The notes under the pieces: model-generated
Told to the model about the DNA's origin: nothing
Databases searched by the model: none
The model's input: the letters and a program-made list of their open reading frames with translations, nothing else
NCBI GenBank assembly: GCA_022008415.1
Contig: JAIRBC010000008.1
Location: 62,001-126,000 of the forward strand
Direction: 5' to 3'
DNA length: 64,000 nt
Source: Cerina litoralis
GTDB taxonomy: Bacteria; Bacteroidota; Bacteroidia; Flavobacteriales; Flavobacteriaceae
Shown: positions 17,507 to 27,441 of the stretch, piece by piece
Layout of the letters: each line of letters begins with the position of its first letter
How positions within the stretch are numbered: position 1 is the first letter of the stretch
Position numbers and translations under genes: made by a program

Positions 17507-19687
17507 TTACTCCACCAAAATCTCCAAAATCTGAATCGCGGCCTCGCTGATCTTTGTTCCAGGTCCAAAGACGGCCACGGCACCTGCATCGAATAAAACC
17601 TGATAATCCTGTTTGGGCACCACACCACCAACGATGACCATAATATCTTCACGACCGAGATTTTTAAGCGCCTCTATAACCTGCGGTACCAAAGTCTTAT
17701 GCCCACCGGCCAAAGAGGAAACCCCCAATATATGGACGTCATTTTCAGCGGCCTGTTGGGCCACTTCATTGGGCGTTTGGAAAAGAGGTCCAATATCTAC
17801 ATCAAAACCGAGGTCGGCGTATGCGCTGGCCACGATCTTTGCACCGCGGTCATGACCATCCTGCCCCATTTTGGCGATCATGATCCTGGGTCTTCTGCCT
17901 TCCTGTTCGGCGAAGCGATCGGCGAGCTCCCTCGCTAGTTTAAATTCTTCGTTTCCCTGTATTTCTTTGGAATACACCCCTGTAATCGTTTTTGTTTCTG
18001 CCCTGTGCCGGCCAAAAGCCTTTTCCAAAGCACTGCTGATCTCTCCCAAGGTAGCCCTGGCCCTCGCGGCTTCTACTGCTAAAGATAACAAATTTCTACC
18101 CCCATGCAGATGGGGGTCTGTTTCTTTTTTGCCCAAAGTTTCCTTCCCATGCAGATGGGGGTCTGCTCTTTTTTGGGCATTATTTAATTTAGTCCGTGCC
18201 AATTCCGTCAATTCTAAAAGTAGCTTCTCAACAGTATTGGAATCCCGCTTATTCTTCACCGTTTGCAATCTTTCCAATTGTAATCTTCTAACGGCGGTAT
18301 TATCGACCTCCAGAATCTGGAGCGGATCCTGATCGGTATTTCCGTATTTGTTGAGACCCACGATAATATCCTGCCCGCTATCTATACGGGCCTGTTTTAT
18401 AGCCGACGCCGCCTCGATCCGCATTTTAGGGATTCCCGTTTCTATGGCCTTGGTCATGCCCCCCAATTCCTCTATCTCTTGTATCAGTTTCCAAGCTTTC
18501 TGGGCCAAATCGTTGGTCAGCCCTTCTAAAAAATGACTGCCGCCCCAAGGGTCTACGGTTTTGGTAATCTTGGTTTCGTCTTTCAGAAAAAGCTGGGTAT
18601 TCCGAGCAATGCGGGCCGAAAAATCGGTGGGCAGCGCAATGGCCTCGTCCAGGGCATTCGTATGTAGGCTCTGGGTACCTCCAAATACCGCCGCTGCAGC
18701 TTCTATGGTGGTCCGGGCTACGTTGTTAAATGGGTCCTGTTCGGTAAGGCTCCAGCCACTGGTCTGGCAATGGGTTCGGAGCATAAGGGATTTTTCGTTC
18801 TTAGGGTCAAATTGCTTTACCAATTTTGCCCAGAGCATACGACCGGCCCTCAGTTTGGCGATTTCCGTAAAGTGATCCATCCCAATGCCCCAAAAGAAGG
18901 AAAGCCGGGGTGCAAATTGATCGATGCCTAACCCCGCGTTTAGCCCTGTTCTAATATACTCCAGCCCATCGGCCAGAGTATAGGCCATTTCCAGTTCGGC
19001 CGTGGCGCCGGCTTCGTGCATATGATATCCGGAAATACTGATGCTGTTAAACTGGGGCATATTTTTACTGCTGTACTCAAAAATATCGGATACGATCTGC
19101 ATCGAGGGTTTGGGAGGATAGATATAGGTGTTCCGCACCATAAACTCCTTGAGGATATCGTTTTGGATGGTTCCGGCGAGTTGGTCTGGGGATACGCCCT
19201 GTTCCTCCGCTGCCACGATGAAAAAGGCCATTATGGGCAATACCGCCCCGTTCATAGTCATAGAGACGGAAATTTTGTCTAACGGGATGCCTTCGAACAA
19301 AATTTTCATATCCTCGACGGTGTCGATGGCTACTCCTGCCATTCCAACATCGCCGACCACCCGTTCATGATCACTGTCATAACCACGGTGGGTGGGCAGG
19401 TCAAAGGCCACGGAAAGTCCTTTTTGTCCTGCTGCCAAATTGCGACGGTAAAACGCATTGCTTTCCAAAGCCGTGGAAAAACCTGCGTACTGCCTGATGG
19501 TCCACGGTCGTTCTACGTACATCGTAGGGTAAGGGCCACGGAGGAAGGGTGGTATCCCGGCGGCGAAATTGCTTGGTTCAAAGTTTAATGTTGAAGGTTG
19601 AAAGTTTTCTTTTTCATCCGAACCTTGAACCTTGAACTTTGAGCCTTGAACTTTGAGTTTTACGTGTTGTAGATCTTTCCTTTTCAT
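17507..19687 (-). CDS. scpA: Methylmalonyl-CoA mutase large (catalytic) subunit
   Basis: The enzyme interconverts methylmalonyl-CoA and succinyl-CoA with adenosylcobalamin. The catalytic barrel is evident ([46 protein letters not shown]) and the C-terminal B12 domain has the DGHDRG (DxHxxG) cobalt-ligand motif near residue 610. Start ATG 19687 (MKRKDLQH) leaves a 10-bp gap to the small-subunit stop; an upstream start at 19753 would overlap it by 56 bp and add an atypical leader. Two stretches look like repeat DNA read in frame: residues about 10-42, rich in KVQGS and PSTLNFEPS, replace the usual N-terminal linker, and DPHLHG occurs twice 15 residues apart in the linker before the B12 domain. 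Neither interrupts the frame. Confidence 0.95.
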   Translation of the reverse strand: MKRKDLQHVKLKVQGSKFKVQGSDEKENFQPSTLNFEPSNFAAGIPPFLRGPYPTMYVERPWTIRQYAGFSTALESNAFYRRNLAAGQKGLSVAFDLPTHRGYDSDHERVVGDVGMAGVAIDTVEDMKILFEGIPLDKISVSMTMNGAVLPIMAFFIVAAEEQGVSPDQLAGTIQNDILKEFMVRNTYIYPPKPSMQIVSDIFEYSSKNMPQFNSISISGYHMHEAGATAELEMAYTLADGLEYIRTGLNAGLGIDQFAPRLSFFWGIGMDHFTEIAKLRAGRMLWAKLVKQFDPKNEKSLMLRTHCQTSGWSLTEQDPFNNVARTTIEAAAAVFGGTQSLHTNALDEAIALPTDFSARIARNTQLFLKDETKITKTVDPWGGSHFLEGLTNDLAQKAWKLIQEIEELGGMTKAIETGIPKMRIEAASAIKQARIDSGQDIIVGLNKYGNTDQDPLQILEVDNTAVRRLQLERLQTVKNKRDSNTVEKLLLELTELARTKLNNAQKRADPHLHGKETLGKKETDPHLHGGRNLLSLAVEAARARATLGEISSALEKAFGRHRAETKTITGVYSKEIQGNEEFKLARELADRFAEQEGRRPRIMIAKMGQDGHDRGAKIVASAYADLGFDVDIGPLFQTPNEVAQQAAENDVHILGVSSLAGGHKTLVPQVIEALKNLGREDIMVIVGGVVPKQDYQVLFDAGAVAVFGPGTKISEAAIQILEILVE
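18101..18175. repeat. 45-bp in-frame tandem repeat inside the mutase gene
   Basis: CCCATGCAGATGGGGGTCTG occurs at 18101-18120 and again at 18146-18165, a period of 45 bp (15 codons). The core CCCCATGCAGATGGGG is itself a hairpin with six-base arms. On the coding strand it is read as DPHLHG in both copies. The second unit is partial and diverges after about 30 bp. Confidence 0.85.
19572..19660. repeat. Palindromic GTTCAAG element inside the mutase gene
   Basis: Two imperfect inverted arms (about 19574-19604 and 19620-19650) are built from GTTCAAG/GTTGAAG units. Bases 19620-19640 exactly match the intergenic repeat at 8585-8605 in reverse orientation. Translation gives the KFKVQGS and STLNFEPS peptides near the mutase N-terminus. 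Confidence 0.8.
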
Positions 19688-19697
19688 CGTTCCCACT

Positions 19698-21068
19698 TTA
19701 TCCTTCTTTGTCCAAACGTTCTTTTTCCAAATTTTCTGCCATCCTTCTTTCAATAATGGGTTCTACCAAGGTCTTTCGTGCATTGGTCTTTACGAACGGA
19801 TAAAGTTCCAGTTCATCCTTCATTCGATCGTTCGTGTTTTGATACTTGTTGGTGCCCACTAACACTTCCTGGCCTGCGCTAAACCTCTGTTGTTCCCTTT
19901 GGGCACTTTCCTTGATTTTTTTCTGTAGGGTATGGTTTTTGAGCTGCGTCAAAAAACCGCCTCCCGTTTCGATAGATTTAAAGAGTTCCAACCCTTTTTC
20001 GGCCAATTGACGGGTCAGGGTCTCAATGTAGTAGGAACCGGCTGCAGGATCTGCACCTCTATCAAAATAGCTTTCGTTCTTTAAGATCAACAATTGGTTG
20101 CGCGCCATTCGTTCCGCAAATTTGTTGTCCTTGTGATATACAGCGTCGTATGGTAGATTGAGAACCGTATCGGCCCCACCCAGGATGGCGGACAAACATT
20201 CTGTGGTTGTCCGGAGCATGTTGGTATTGTAATCGTATAAGGTCTTGTTGCGCTTGGTCGGTTGGGCGATGATATGGCAATCCGAAGAAATCCCATATTC
20301 CGATGCCAAGGTACCCCATAGCAATCGCAGTGCCCTTAATTTGGCGATTTCAAAGAAATAATTGCTCCCGACGGCCACTTTAAAAAGAATAGGTTGAAGG
20401 GATTTTGCCTCAAAATAATTTAGATATTCATTGGCATGGGCAAGGGAATATGCCAGTTGCTGCACCATATTGGCACCCGCATTTTGGTACCGGGTTGCAT
20501 CGACGCTAAGTGACGGAAAGTCTATTTCACTTAAAATTTTCCCGACGATACGGTGGTCCTCCTTTAGGTTGTAAAACCAGTTACCCGTACGGGCCAAATG
20601 ACCGATGATATCGGTTTGAAACCTTAATTTATGGGGTGTGCCCTTTAAAAAATTGAAAACCTTTCTTACATAGGAGGTCGATAAAAATTGTAGGTCAAAA
20701 AATAAGGGAACCCGGCCAATATCGATTCCGGAAAGCAGGGTTTCTAAAGAAATATCGTCCGAAGGAATCTTAAAAACAAGGCTTTCCGTTCCGTTTTTAA
20801 GCGCGGTTTGAGCTTTTTTATTGGCTAGTATCGCATTCCCGGCATAGATTTCTTGCGCAATCGTCCAATGTCGGGGCAGGGGGCACGAGTATTTGGGCTG
20901 CCCTTCCATATCTTCTGCGTGATAAAAGGGTTTTATCTTGATCCCCTCTGGAGATTCCCAAACCAAGGTCTCGTTGTAATCGGCGCCTCTAAGCCCGTAC
21001 TGGATCTTCTGTTTCCAAGCCTTTGCGGAAACCTCAGGGAATTCGCTAAAAAGACCTTCCTCATTCAT
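19698..21068 (-). CDS. scpB: Methylmalonyl-CoA mutase small subunit
   Basis: The 456-residue protein is the non-catalytic partner in the heterodimer. It keeps the mutase barrel layout ([30 protein letters not shown] and [30 protein letters not shown]) but lacks the B12-binding domain and its DxHxxG motif, as small subunits do. It overlaps the upstream ftsB-like gene by 8 bp and is 10 bp from the large subunit, so the pair is translated together. The reaction feeds propionyl-CoA or succinate metabolism. Confidence 0.93.
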   Translation of the reverse strand: MNEEGLFSEFPEVSAKAWKQKIQYGLRGADYNETLVWESPEGIKIKPFYHAEDMEGQPKYSCPLPRHWTIAQEIYAGNAILANKKAQTALKNGTESLVFKIPSDDISLETLLSGIDIGRVPLFFDLQFLSTSYVRKVFNFLKGTPHKLRFQTDIIGHLARTGNWFYNLKEDHRIVGKILSEIDFPSLSVDATRYQNAGANMVQQLAYSLAHANEYLNYFEAKSLQPILFKVAVGSNYFFEIAKLRALRLLWGTLASEYGISSDCHIIAQPTKRNKTLYDYNTNMLRTTTECLSAILGGADTVLNLPYDAVYHKDNKFAERMARNQLLILKNESYFDRGADPAAGSYYIETLTRQLAEKGLELFKSIETGGGFLTQLKNHTLQKKIKESAQREQQRFSAGQEVLVGTNKYQNTNDRMKDELELYPFVKTNARKTLVEPIIERRMAENLEKERLDKEG

Positions 21069-21393
21069 CGTTTTTGTTTTTGATGCTGTCCTCGTACTCG
21101 ATCAGGTATATTTCCTCGTTCTTTTTCTTTAGATAATATTTTTCCCTGGCAAATTTCTCCAGTTCTTTTTTGTCGGATAGGTTGTCCAACACCTTTTTGT
21201 CCTTGGAAATTTCGTCTTTCAAAAACTCCTTTTGCCTCTCCAGTTTGTTGATTTCCTTTTTCAGTTCCATATGGATCAAAAGGGAATTGGTGTCGAAAAA
21301 AAACATCCATATCACAAAAACGGTTAGTACCAGTACGTATATATTGGTGACGATGCCAAACCATCTTTTTTTTCTTAGACTTTTGAGGCCCAT
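21061..21393 (-). CDS. FtsB/DivIC-like septum formation protein
   Basis: This 110-residue bitopic protein has a basic cytoplasmic tip, one transmembrane helix (about 13-33) and an extracytoplasmic coiled coil (LKKEINKLERQKEFLKDEISKDKKVLDNLSDKKELEKFAREKY). The EKFAREKYYLKKKNEEIYLIE ending is typical of FtsB/DivIC family members, which bridge FtsQ and FtsL in the divisome. It lies between uridine kinase (6 bp away) and the mutase small subunit (8-bp overlap). That is an odd functional mix, but I recall this order from other Flavobacteriia. Confidence 0.88.
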   Translation of the reverse strand: MGLKSLRKKRWFGIVTNIYVLVLTVFVIWMFFFDTNSLLIHMELKKEINKLERQKEFLKDEISKDKKVLDNLSDKKELEKFAREKYYLKKKNEEIYLIEYEDSIKNKNDE

Positions 21394-21399
21394 AAGTAC

Positions 21400-22008
21400 T
21401 TAGGTTAAATTTTCGTTGATAATAGTTCTTACTATATCCACTGCCACGGTATTGTATCGATTGTTGGGGATAATGATATCCGCAAATTCCTTGGTGGGCT
21501 CAATAAATTGATCGTGCATGGGTTTTAGGGTGGTCTGGTATCTGTCTAGCACTTCATCCAGGTCACGGCCGCGTTCGTGGATGTCCCTTTTCAACCGTCG
21601 GATAAGGCGCTCGTCGGAATCGGCATGTACAAAAATCTTGATATCAAATAAATTGCGAATATCGGGATGCGTGAGGATTAATATGCCTTCCACGATCATT
21701 ACCTTTCTGGGATGGGTGACCAATGTGTCGCTCGTTCTGTTGTGCTTTACAAAGGAATATACGGGTTGGGCAATGGTCTTCCCTTCCTTCAATTGTGACA
21801 AATGCTCCGCCAAAAGATCAAAATCTATGGCTTTGGGGTGATCAAAATTTATTTTTGACCGTTCCTCATAGGAAAGATGGGATAGGTCTTTGTAGTAAGA
21901 ATCTTGGGAGATGACCACTACTTCCTCGTGGTGCAGTTCATTGACGATCTGGTTTACCACCGTTGTTTTACCACACCCTGTGCCGCCTGCAATTCCAATA
22001 ATCAGCAT
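21400..22008 (-). CDS. udk: Uridine kinase
   Basis: The 202-residue protein opens with IGIAGGTGCGKTTVVNQIV, the P-loop of uridine kinases. SQDSYYKDLSHLSYEER and NFDHPKAIDFDLL carry the substrate-binding Asp and Tyr, and VEGILILTHPDIR and RRLKRDIHERGRD are family hallmarks. It phosphorylates uridine and cytidine with ATP or GTP in pyrimidine salvage. It is the first gene of the udk-ftsB-scpB-scpA run. Confidence 0.96.
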   Translation of the reverse strand: MLIIGIAGGTGCGKTTVVNQIVNELHHEEVVVISQDSYYKDLSHLSYEERSKINFDHPKAIDFDLLAEHLSQLKEGKTIAQPVYSFVKHNRTSDTLVTHPRKVMIVEGILILTHPDIRNLFDIKIFVHADSDERLIRRLKRDIHERGRDLDEVLDRYQTTLKPMHDQFIEPTKEFADIIIPNNRYNTVAVDIVRTIINENLT

Positions 22009-22203
22009 GCCATTTTCTTTTGCTCAAAAATACGGATTTGGAACGAGATATTGGTTCTCGTAACCTGGTGAACCTGTTTTTTACTACGCTCTTTAGTTTT
22101 GTAAAGTCCCCCGAAAGGCGATGATAAAAACTCGAACGTATTCTAAACACGCATTAAGATTAATTAACCTGCAACGATCTACCGCTAGGCAAATGGGCTT
22201 TTC

Positions 22204-23154
22204 TCAGGGTTTGGTATTTTCACCCTTCAACCATACTGGAGTGGTATCCGAATCGTGTTTCCTTCCAATAATGTCTTTGTAGAGTTCAGGTCTGCGGGCA
22301 TTTTTGTATCTATAACCTCCCGATAGCTGAATTTTTTCTTTGGTAATTTTTGAAATTGCAATGTCGTTTTCAAAAGATCTTACTTCAGATAAAACTTCCC
22401 CATAAGGGTCGATTATCATCGAATTGCCATTTTTCAAATGTTCACCATCATAACCGATCGGGTTCGTAAAGGCGTAATAAACCCCATTGTCGTACGCCCT
22501 TGCGGGTAGCCATCGCATTAACCATCGCCTCCCTTTTGGACCGTCAAATTCCATCCGAAGCGATACCGGATCGTTTACCCGATTCTTCCAATATTTGTCG
22601 GCTACATAATCCCGATGGGGCATGGCGGATGGCGTACAGCCGGTAACATGGGGAGCGAAAATTAATTGTGCCCCCAAAAGACTGGTAGCACGGACGTTTT
22701 CAATTACATTATTGTCATAACATATCAATATCCCACATTTCCAACCGAGTAGGTCGAACACGCAATATTCGTCCCCGGCAGACATGTATTTACTGATAAA
22801 GGGATGTAGTTTTCTATACTTGGCGACTACTCCATCGCCCGTAACGCAAATATACGTGTTGTAAATTTTCCCCCCCGACTTTTCCACAAGGCCGGCTAGA
22901 ATGGGTATCCCGAATTCCTTTGAAAACCCGATCAATTGCTGCGTACTTTTCCCGCTGGGCACCTCTTCCGACAGGTCGGTCAGCTGTTCAAGGGTTAGAT
23001 CCTTGGTAAAAGTATAGGCGGTAATCGACATTTCGTGAAAACTGATCACGTCCGCTCCTTTGGATTTTGCTTTCTCCGTAAGAGTTCGAATAATCGATAA
23101 ATTATAGGCCTTGTCCCCGTCCTTGGGTTCAAATTGGGCAACAGCTAGCTTCAT
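22204..23154 (-). CDS. Carbon-nitrogen hydrolase (nitrilase superfamily)
   Basis: The 316-residue cytosolic protein shows the Glu-Lys-Cys triad: Glu41 in SFHEMSITAY, Lys115 in AKYRKLHPF and Cys145 in GILICYDNNVIEN. The CYD context fits amidase-like branches (N-carbamoyl-amino-acid or aliphatic amidases) better than true nitrilases. The conserved HLKNGNSMIIDPYGEVL is also present. It stands alone, with about 170-195 bp on each side, so its substrate cannot be deduced from neighbours. Confidence 0.88.
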   Translation of the reverse strand: MKLAVAQFEPKDGDKAYNLSIIRTLTEKAKSKGADVISFHEMSITAYTFTKDLTLEQLTDLSEEVPSGKSTQQLIGFSKEFGIPILAGLVEKSGGKIYNTYICVTGDGVVAKYRKLHPFISKYMSAGDEYCVFDLLGWKCGILICYDNNVIENVRATSLLGAQLIFAPHVTGCTPSAMPHRDYVADKYWKNRVNDPVSLRMEFDGPKGRRWLMRWLPARAYDNGVYYAFTNPIGYDGEHLKNGNSMIIDPYGEVLSEVRSFENDIAISKITKEKIQLSGGYRYKNARRPELYKDIIGRKHDSDTTPVWLKGENTKP

Positions 23155-23321
23155 ATTAGTGGTAATAATGTATTTTATTCATGTGTATTTTACTCCTCGC
23201 CAGGGACGGCGGTCCGGTGGCGTAGATTGGGCCGCAACCAGGGTCAAAGGTTTTTGGTCCTTTTTAGGGGGCATACAACCAACGCAAATATAGCAGATTA
23301 TCAACGTTTCAATTAAAACAA

Positions 23322-24410
23322 TTAAAACGAAGGGAGGTAAAGGACCCCTCCAGTACAATCTCTTTTTGCCCCGGTGACCGAGCTTAAGCAGTTTATTTTC
23401 CCTTCCCATCGCAGTACGCCCATCAGGGCGAAGATCAGGGCTTCCTTATATTCTATCACCGTTTTGGAGGGAAGCACGACCTCCGCCCTGTTTCCCAATT
23501 TTTTTTGCAAGGTCTCCATTAAAAAATCGTTTAGTGCACCACCGCCGGTGACCAATAGGGAACTTGCCGGTTTCTGGGTATTGTTCAATACCTGTGCGGC
23601 AATTTGCTCGCAGATATGATGGATGGCGGTATGGAGCAGGTTCTCCATACTATCTTTGGCTTCCGTTACCGATGGGACCACCTCCTGTACAAACCATTCG
23701 TATCCAACGGATTTTGGAAAGGGTAAACGGTAGAATTCCAGTGCATTTAATTTTTGGAGCAGGTCCGAATTTATTTTTCCCGATCGAGCCAAACGTCCAC
23801 CCGCATCATAGGGCAACCGATGTTGCTGTGTGATGTGGTTAAGTATCATATTGGCCAGGCCTATGTCATAGGCAATGCGCTGACCCTCCTTTTCAAAGGA
23901 AATATTTGCTATCCCGCCCAGATTGAGACAAAAATCATAGCCCCCAAAGAACAACCGATCCCCTATGGGCACGAGAGGTGCACCTTGTCCACCAAGCGCC
24001 ACGTCGTTGGCCCTAAAGTCACAGATGGTCTTGAGGCCGCAGGCATTGGCCAAATGCTGCCCAGATCCGATCTGAAATGTAATCCCTTTTTGTGGTTGAT
24101 GGTGGGTGGTATGGCCGTGGCTACTTACAAAGTCTACGCTTAGATTCAAATCCGAGACGAACGCCTTTACCTGTTTCCCTAGCCACGTGCCATAAATATT
24201 GTGAAAAATTAGGAGTTCGTCTGCTGGAAGATAAATAGAATTTTTAAGTTTGTCCCGCATATCGTCATCATAGGCAACGCTCTTGGTCTTTTTGATGTCG
24301 TACTGCCACCGATTTTCGGTTTGCCAGATATGGCAATAAGCGAGATCCAGACCGTCCAAAGAGGTGCCGGACATAAGACCTAAGGTTTTGTACGTTTTTG
24401 ATTGATGCAT
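23322..24410 (-). CDS. anmK: Anhydro-N-acetylmuramic acid kinase
   Basis: The 362-residue protein begins with GLMSGTSLDGLDLAYC, the ATP-binding signature of AnmK. SSHGHTTHHQP, GDRLFFGGYDFCLNLGGIANISF and LLVTGGGALNDFLMETL complete the ASKHA-kinase pattern. It opens the 1,6-anhydro ring and phosphorylates it, giving MurNAc-6-phosphate. It follows the nagZ-like gene on the same strand after a 159-bp gap containing a small palindrome, and belongs functionally to the digH-ampG-nagZ-murQ locus. Confidence 0.95.
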   Translation of the reverse strand: MHQSKTYKTLGLMSGTSLDGLDLAYCHIWQTENRWQYDIKKTKSVAYDDDMRDKLKNSIYLPADELLIFHNIYGTWLGKQVKAFVSDLNLSVDFVSSHGHTTHHQPQKGITFQIGSGQHLANACGLKTICDFRANDVALGGQGAPLVPIGDRLFFGGYDFCLNLGGIANISFEKEGQRIAYDIGLANMILNHITQQHRLPYDAGGRLARSGKINSDLLQKLNALEFYRLPFPKSVGYEWFVQEVVPSVTEAKDSMENLLHTAIHHICEQIAAQVLNNTQKPASSLLVTGGGALNDFLMETLQKKLGNRAEVVLPSKTVIEYKEALIFALMGVLRWEGKINCLSSVTGAKRDCTGGVLYLPSF

Positions 24411-24459
24411 ATTTTGGCGGAGTTAGGTGTTTTTTTAGTCAGTATTGATTCCCCCTTTG

Positions 24460-24491
24460 GAGGCCTGCCCGAACAGTATGGGCGGGGAGCA
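24460..24491. repeat. Imperfect palindrome between nagZ and anmK
   Basis: GCCTGCCCGAACAGTATGGG and the following CGGGGAGCAGG form an imperfect stem resembling the G/C patches near 16136 and 45860. It may slow or partly terminate transcription between the two genes. Confidence 0.45.
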
Positions 24492-24569
24492 GGGGGATGT
24501 TTTTATGAGTATATAAAATGATAGATTTCGGATAGTCAGTATATTAAATATCTGATTGATGAATAATAT

Positions 24570-26177
24570 TTATCGGGCGATCGTAACGGGCAACTTCCCC
24601 TTAGCCTCAAATTTACCCAAAAAATGCTCCGCGGCAACCATTTGAAAGGTTTCAAAGCTTTGATAGGCGACAACAACCGTTTTCGCCTTTTTCAAATTCA
24701 ACATATTCAACACAAACGGATTGCCAAACAGGTAGAGCACTACATTTTTTGTATCGATGAGTTCTTGTATCCATTGCAATTGGGCATCGGAAAAATCAAA
24801 ATTGTTCTGGGGCTTTACCTTAGGTGGAAATAGGGCCAACAGGATGTTTTCGGCGCTTTTAAAGTTGGACTTGATTTTGAAAATGCAATCTTTGTCGTCC
24901 GAGATCGTTGTAAATCCAACCTCCTCGGCAATTCTATTGAAAAAGGCGTTGTCCTGTTTCTTTCCAAGGGAAATTGCGTGGTAGTCAACTTCACTTGTAG
25001 TGTCAAGTTTAGGGGAATTATCCTGAAATAAGGTAAGACATTCATAGGCCAATTTTTTATTCAATTCTGACTCATCCATATACGGCCGTGTGTTCTTTGA
25101 TAGGGTGGAAAAGACTTTTTCCTTGAGATGCCACACCCGTTTAAAGCTGGACTCGATTCTTCTTTGGGGGGTATTTCTCAGAATGGTCTCTATGCCTTCC
25201 TTTACGTGCTCGGCGAAGCATAGAATGTCGTTGCCGGCATCGAAGGCCAGCCACTCCAGTTCTCCCTTTGCAGGATAAAGTTTAGATACGCTGTGCATGT
25301 TTAAGGCATCGGAAATAACCACGCCGTCAAAACCGAGTTCTTTTCTTAAGACACCGGTGATAATCTCCTTGGAGATACTGGACGAACCCGTTTTTCCCTG
25401 GGTTAGGGCAGGAACCGATAGATGTCCCACCATGACGGAATCGGCCCCATTTTTTATAAGCTCGATGAAGGGATAGAGCTCATTTTCGTATAGTTCCTCT
25501 TTGGATTTGCCGATTACGGGAAGTCCCAAATGCGAGTCTGTGGCCGTATCCCCATGGCCCGGAAAATGCTTGATGCTCGTTAGGATTCCTTCGGCTTGCA
25601 TTCCCTTTGCCAATGCGGTCGCTTTTTCCGCGACATTTCTTTTGTCTTCCCCAAAGGAGCGGTACCCTATCACCGGATTGTTGGGGTTGTTGTTGATGTC
25701 CACCACGGGAGCCAAATTCCAATGGATGCCCGCTTCCCGACAGTCCCTCGCAATATTTCTGCCTACTTCAACGAGCAAGTCGGAAGTATCCCCGCTAGCC
25801 CCAAGCGTGATGGCATAGGGATATTGAGGGGTGTTCTCTATGCGCATGGCAAGCCCCCATTCCGCATCGATACTGATCAGCAGTGGATGTTTTGCTGCCT
25901 TTTGATACCTCTGAATTAATTTTTTAAGCGTTTCCAAGCCTTCCGCGTTGTAAACAATTTTTTTCTTTCCTTCAAAGTTGGTAGCGGCACTTGCCCGACT
26001 GTGGAAAAAGCAGAGTCCGCCGATACCGCTTATTTTGATGAGATGTTCTAATTCTTGTATCTCATCTTCGCTATCGTTGATAAAAGCTGCGGGCATAAAG
26101 AATTGCCCCACTTTTTCCCTTAAGGAAAGGGTGTTTTTCGCTTCCAAGAAGGCTAGCGGATTATAGATGTTTATCAT
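24570..26177 (-). CDS. nagZ: Glycoside hydrolase family 3 beta-N-acetylglucosaminidase (NagZ-like)
   Basis: The N-terminal GH3 barrel (about 1-340) shows KHFPGHGDTATDSHLGLP, where the Asp-His pair is the NagZ-type acid/base, and VVISDALNMHSVSKLYP with the nucleophile Asp. A C-terminal alpha/beta domain (about 380-535) makes it longer than the single-domain 340-residue E. coli NagZ. There is no signal peptide, so it should act in the cytosol, removing GlcNAc from anhydro-disaccharides or muropeptides imported by the adjacent permease. It overlaps that permease gene by 17 bp. Identity within GH3 is strong; the exact natural substrate is inferred from context. Confidence 0.92.
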   Translation of the reverse strand: MINIYNPLAFLEAKNTLSLREKVGQFFMPAAFINDSEDEIQELEHLIKISGIGGLCFFHSRASAATNFEGKKKIVYNAEGLETLKKLIQRYQKAAKHPLLISIDAEWGLAMRIENTPQYPYAITLGASGDTSDLLVEVGRNIARDCREAGIHWNLAPVVDINNNPNNPVIGYRSFGEDKRNVAEKATALAKGMQAEGILTSIKHFPGHGDTATDSHLGLPVIGKSKEELYENELYPFIELIKNGADSVMVGHLSVPALTQGKTGSSSISKEIITGVLRKELGFDGVVISDALNMHSVSKLYPAKGELEWLAFDAGNDILCFAEHVKEGIETILRNTPQRRIESSFKRVWHLKEKVFSTLSKNTRPYMDESELNKKLAYECLTLFQDNSPKLDTTSEVDYHAISLGKKQDNAFFNRIAEEVGFTTISDDKDCIFKIKSNFKSAENILLALFPPKVKPQNNFDFSDAQLQWIQELIDTKNVVLYLFGNPFVLNMLNLKKAKTVVVAYQSFETFQMVAAEHFLGKFEAKGKLPVTIAR

Positions 26178-27441
26178 CTGGGCTTGATTTTTTGCCGTAA
26201 TCGGCTGGGTATTTTAAAAACTTCAATAAGAACAAGCTCGGTAAGGCTGCAAGGACCACCCAAACGAAAAATCCGTCATAACCCAACCATTCCTGCACGT
26301 AGCCACTGATCATGCCGGGCAACATCATTCCCAAGGCCATAAAGCCCGTGGCGATGGCATAATGGGAAGTTTTGGAGATTCCCTCAGCAATATAGATCAG
26401 GTAAATAAGAAAAGCAGCGAAACCAAAACCGTATCCAAACTGTTCCATGACCACAGTGCCCGCAACGGCAACAATACTAGTGGTCTTGGTAATGGCCAAC
26501 AGGGCATACAGCGCATTGGGGATATTGAGGGAAAGCACCATGGGCAACATCCATTTCTTTAGTCCGTCCCTGGAAATGAGGATACCCCCCAAAATCCCCC
26601 CTATAGACAACATGATTACCCCAGCGGTGCCGTAGATGGTACCAACCGCTTCGGTAGAATAGCCCAAACCGCCCACCTCTACCTTGTCCAACAAAAACGG
26701 GGAGGCCATTTTCACCAATTGTGATTCCCCCAGTCGGTAGGTAAGAATAAAGGCTAGCGCTATACCAATGTTGGGTTTTTGAAAAAAACTTGAAAACACC
26801 TGCATAAAACTTGAGGGCTTAGGTTGTGCTATAGCCGTTGAGGACTCATATTTTGGGGTGACAAAAAAGTTGGAAACCGTCAAGGTCAACATCAGCACGG
26901 CCGCTGCGATCATTGTAATGGACCAGGCCTTGGTATTGTCTCCGTACCTATTTTCCAAAAATCCCGCAAGGATAACAATAAGCCCCTGTCCGGTAATCAT
27001 GGCCAAACGATAGAAGGTACTACGCATACCTACGAAAAATGCTTGTTTCTTTTCGGTAAGTCCCAGCATATAGTAACCGTCGGAAGCGATATCATTGGTC
27101 GCCGATGCAAAGGCGGCCATCCAAAAGCAGGCTAGGGTGGTCACAAAAAAAGAATTGGTGGGCAAGCTGAGCCCGACCCCCAGCAAGGCCAAGGAGATTA
27201 TCAGCTGCATGGTGAGGAACCAATTTCGTTTCGTACTTTTTAGGTCTACAAATGGGCTCCACAAGGGTTTTAGGACCCAGGGAAGGTATAGCCAGCTGGT
27301 ATACAAACCTATATCGGAATTACTGATGCCCAGTCTTTTGTACATAATCACCGAAACGGTGACTACAAGGACGTAAGGGATGCCTTGGGTAAAATAAAGG
27401 GTGGGGACCCAGGCCCAGGCCCCTTTGTCTTTAAGAATCAT
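26161..27441 (-). CDS. AmpG-like muropeptide MFS permease
   Basis: The 426-residue protein has 12 predicted transmembrane helices and the AmpG-type opening (LYFTQGIPYVLVVTVSVIMYKRLGISNSDIGLYTSWLYLPWVLKPLWSP). Family members import GlcNAc-anhydro-MurNAc and its peptides across the inner membrane. Gene overlaps support coupling: 4 bp with the DigH-like gene upstream and 17 bp with the GH3 gene downstream. Context is a peptidoglycan-recycling operon, which makes AmpG function more likely than a generic sugar porter. Confidence 0.9.
   Translation of the reverse strand: MILKDKGAWAWVPTLYFTQGIPYVLVVTVSVIMYKRLGISNSDIGLYTSWLYLPWVLKPLWSPFVDLKSTKRNWFLTMQLIISLALLGVGLSLPTNSFFVTTLACFWMAAFASATNDIASDGYYMLGLTEKKQAFFVGMRSTFYRLAMITGQGLIVILAGFLENRYGDNTKAWSITMIAAAVLMLTLTVSNFFVTPKYESSTAIAQPKPSSFMQVFSSFFQKPNIGIALAFILTYRLGESQLVKMASPFLLDKVEVGGLGYSTEAVGTIYGTAGVIMLSIGGILGGILISRDGLKKWMLPMVLSLNIPNALYALLAITKTTSIVAVAGTVVMEQFGYGFGFAAFLIYLIYIAEGISKTSHYAIATGFMALGMMLPGMISGYVQEWLGYDGFFVWVVLAALPSLFLLKFLKYPADYGKKSSPDDKHL

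Noticed and set aside
17507-19753. Mutase start at 19753
   Set aside because: It would overlap the small-subunit gene by 56 bp and add a leader unlike the family; ATG 19687 fits spacing and sequence.
22009-22203. Possible small gene between udk and the nitrilase-family gene
   Set aside because: Only a 60-codon minus-strand frame without coding character overlaps it.
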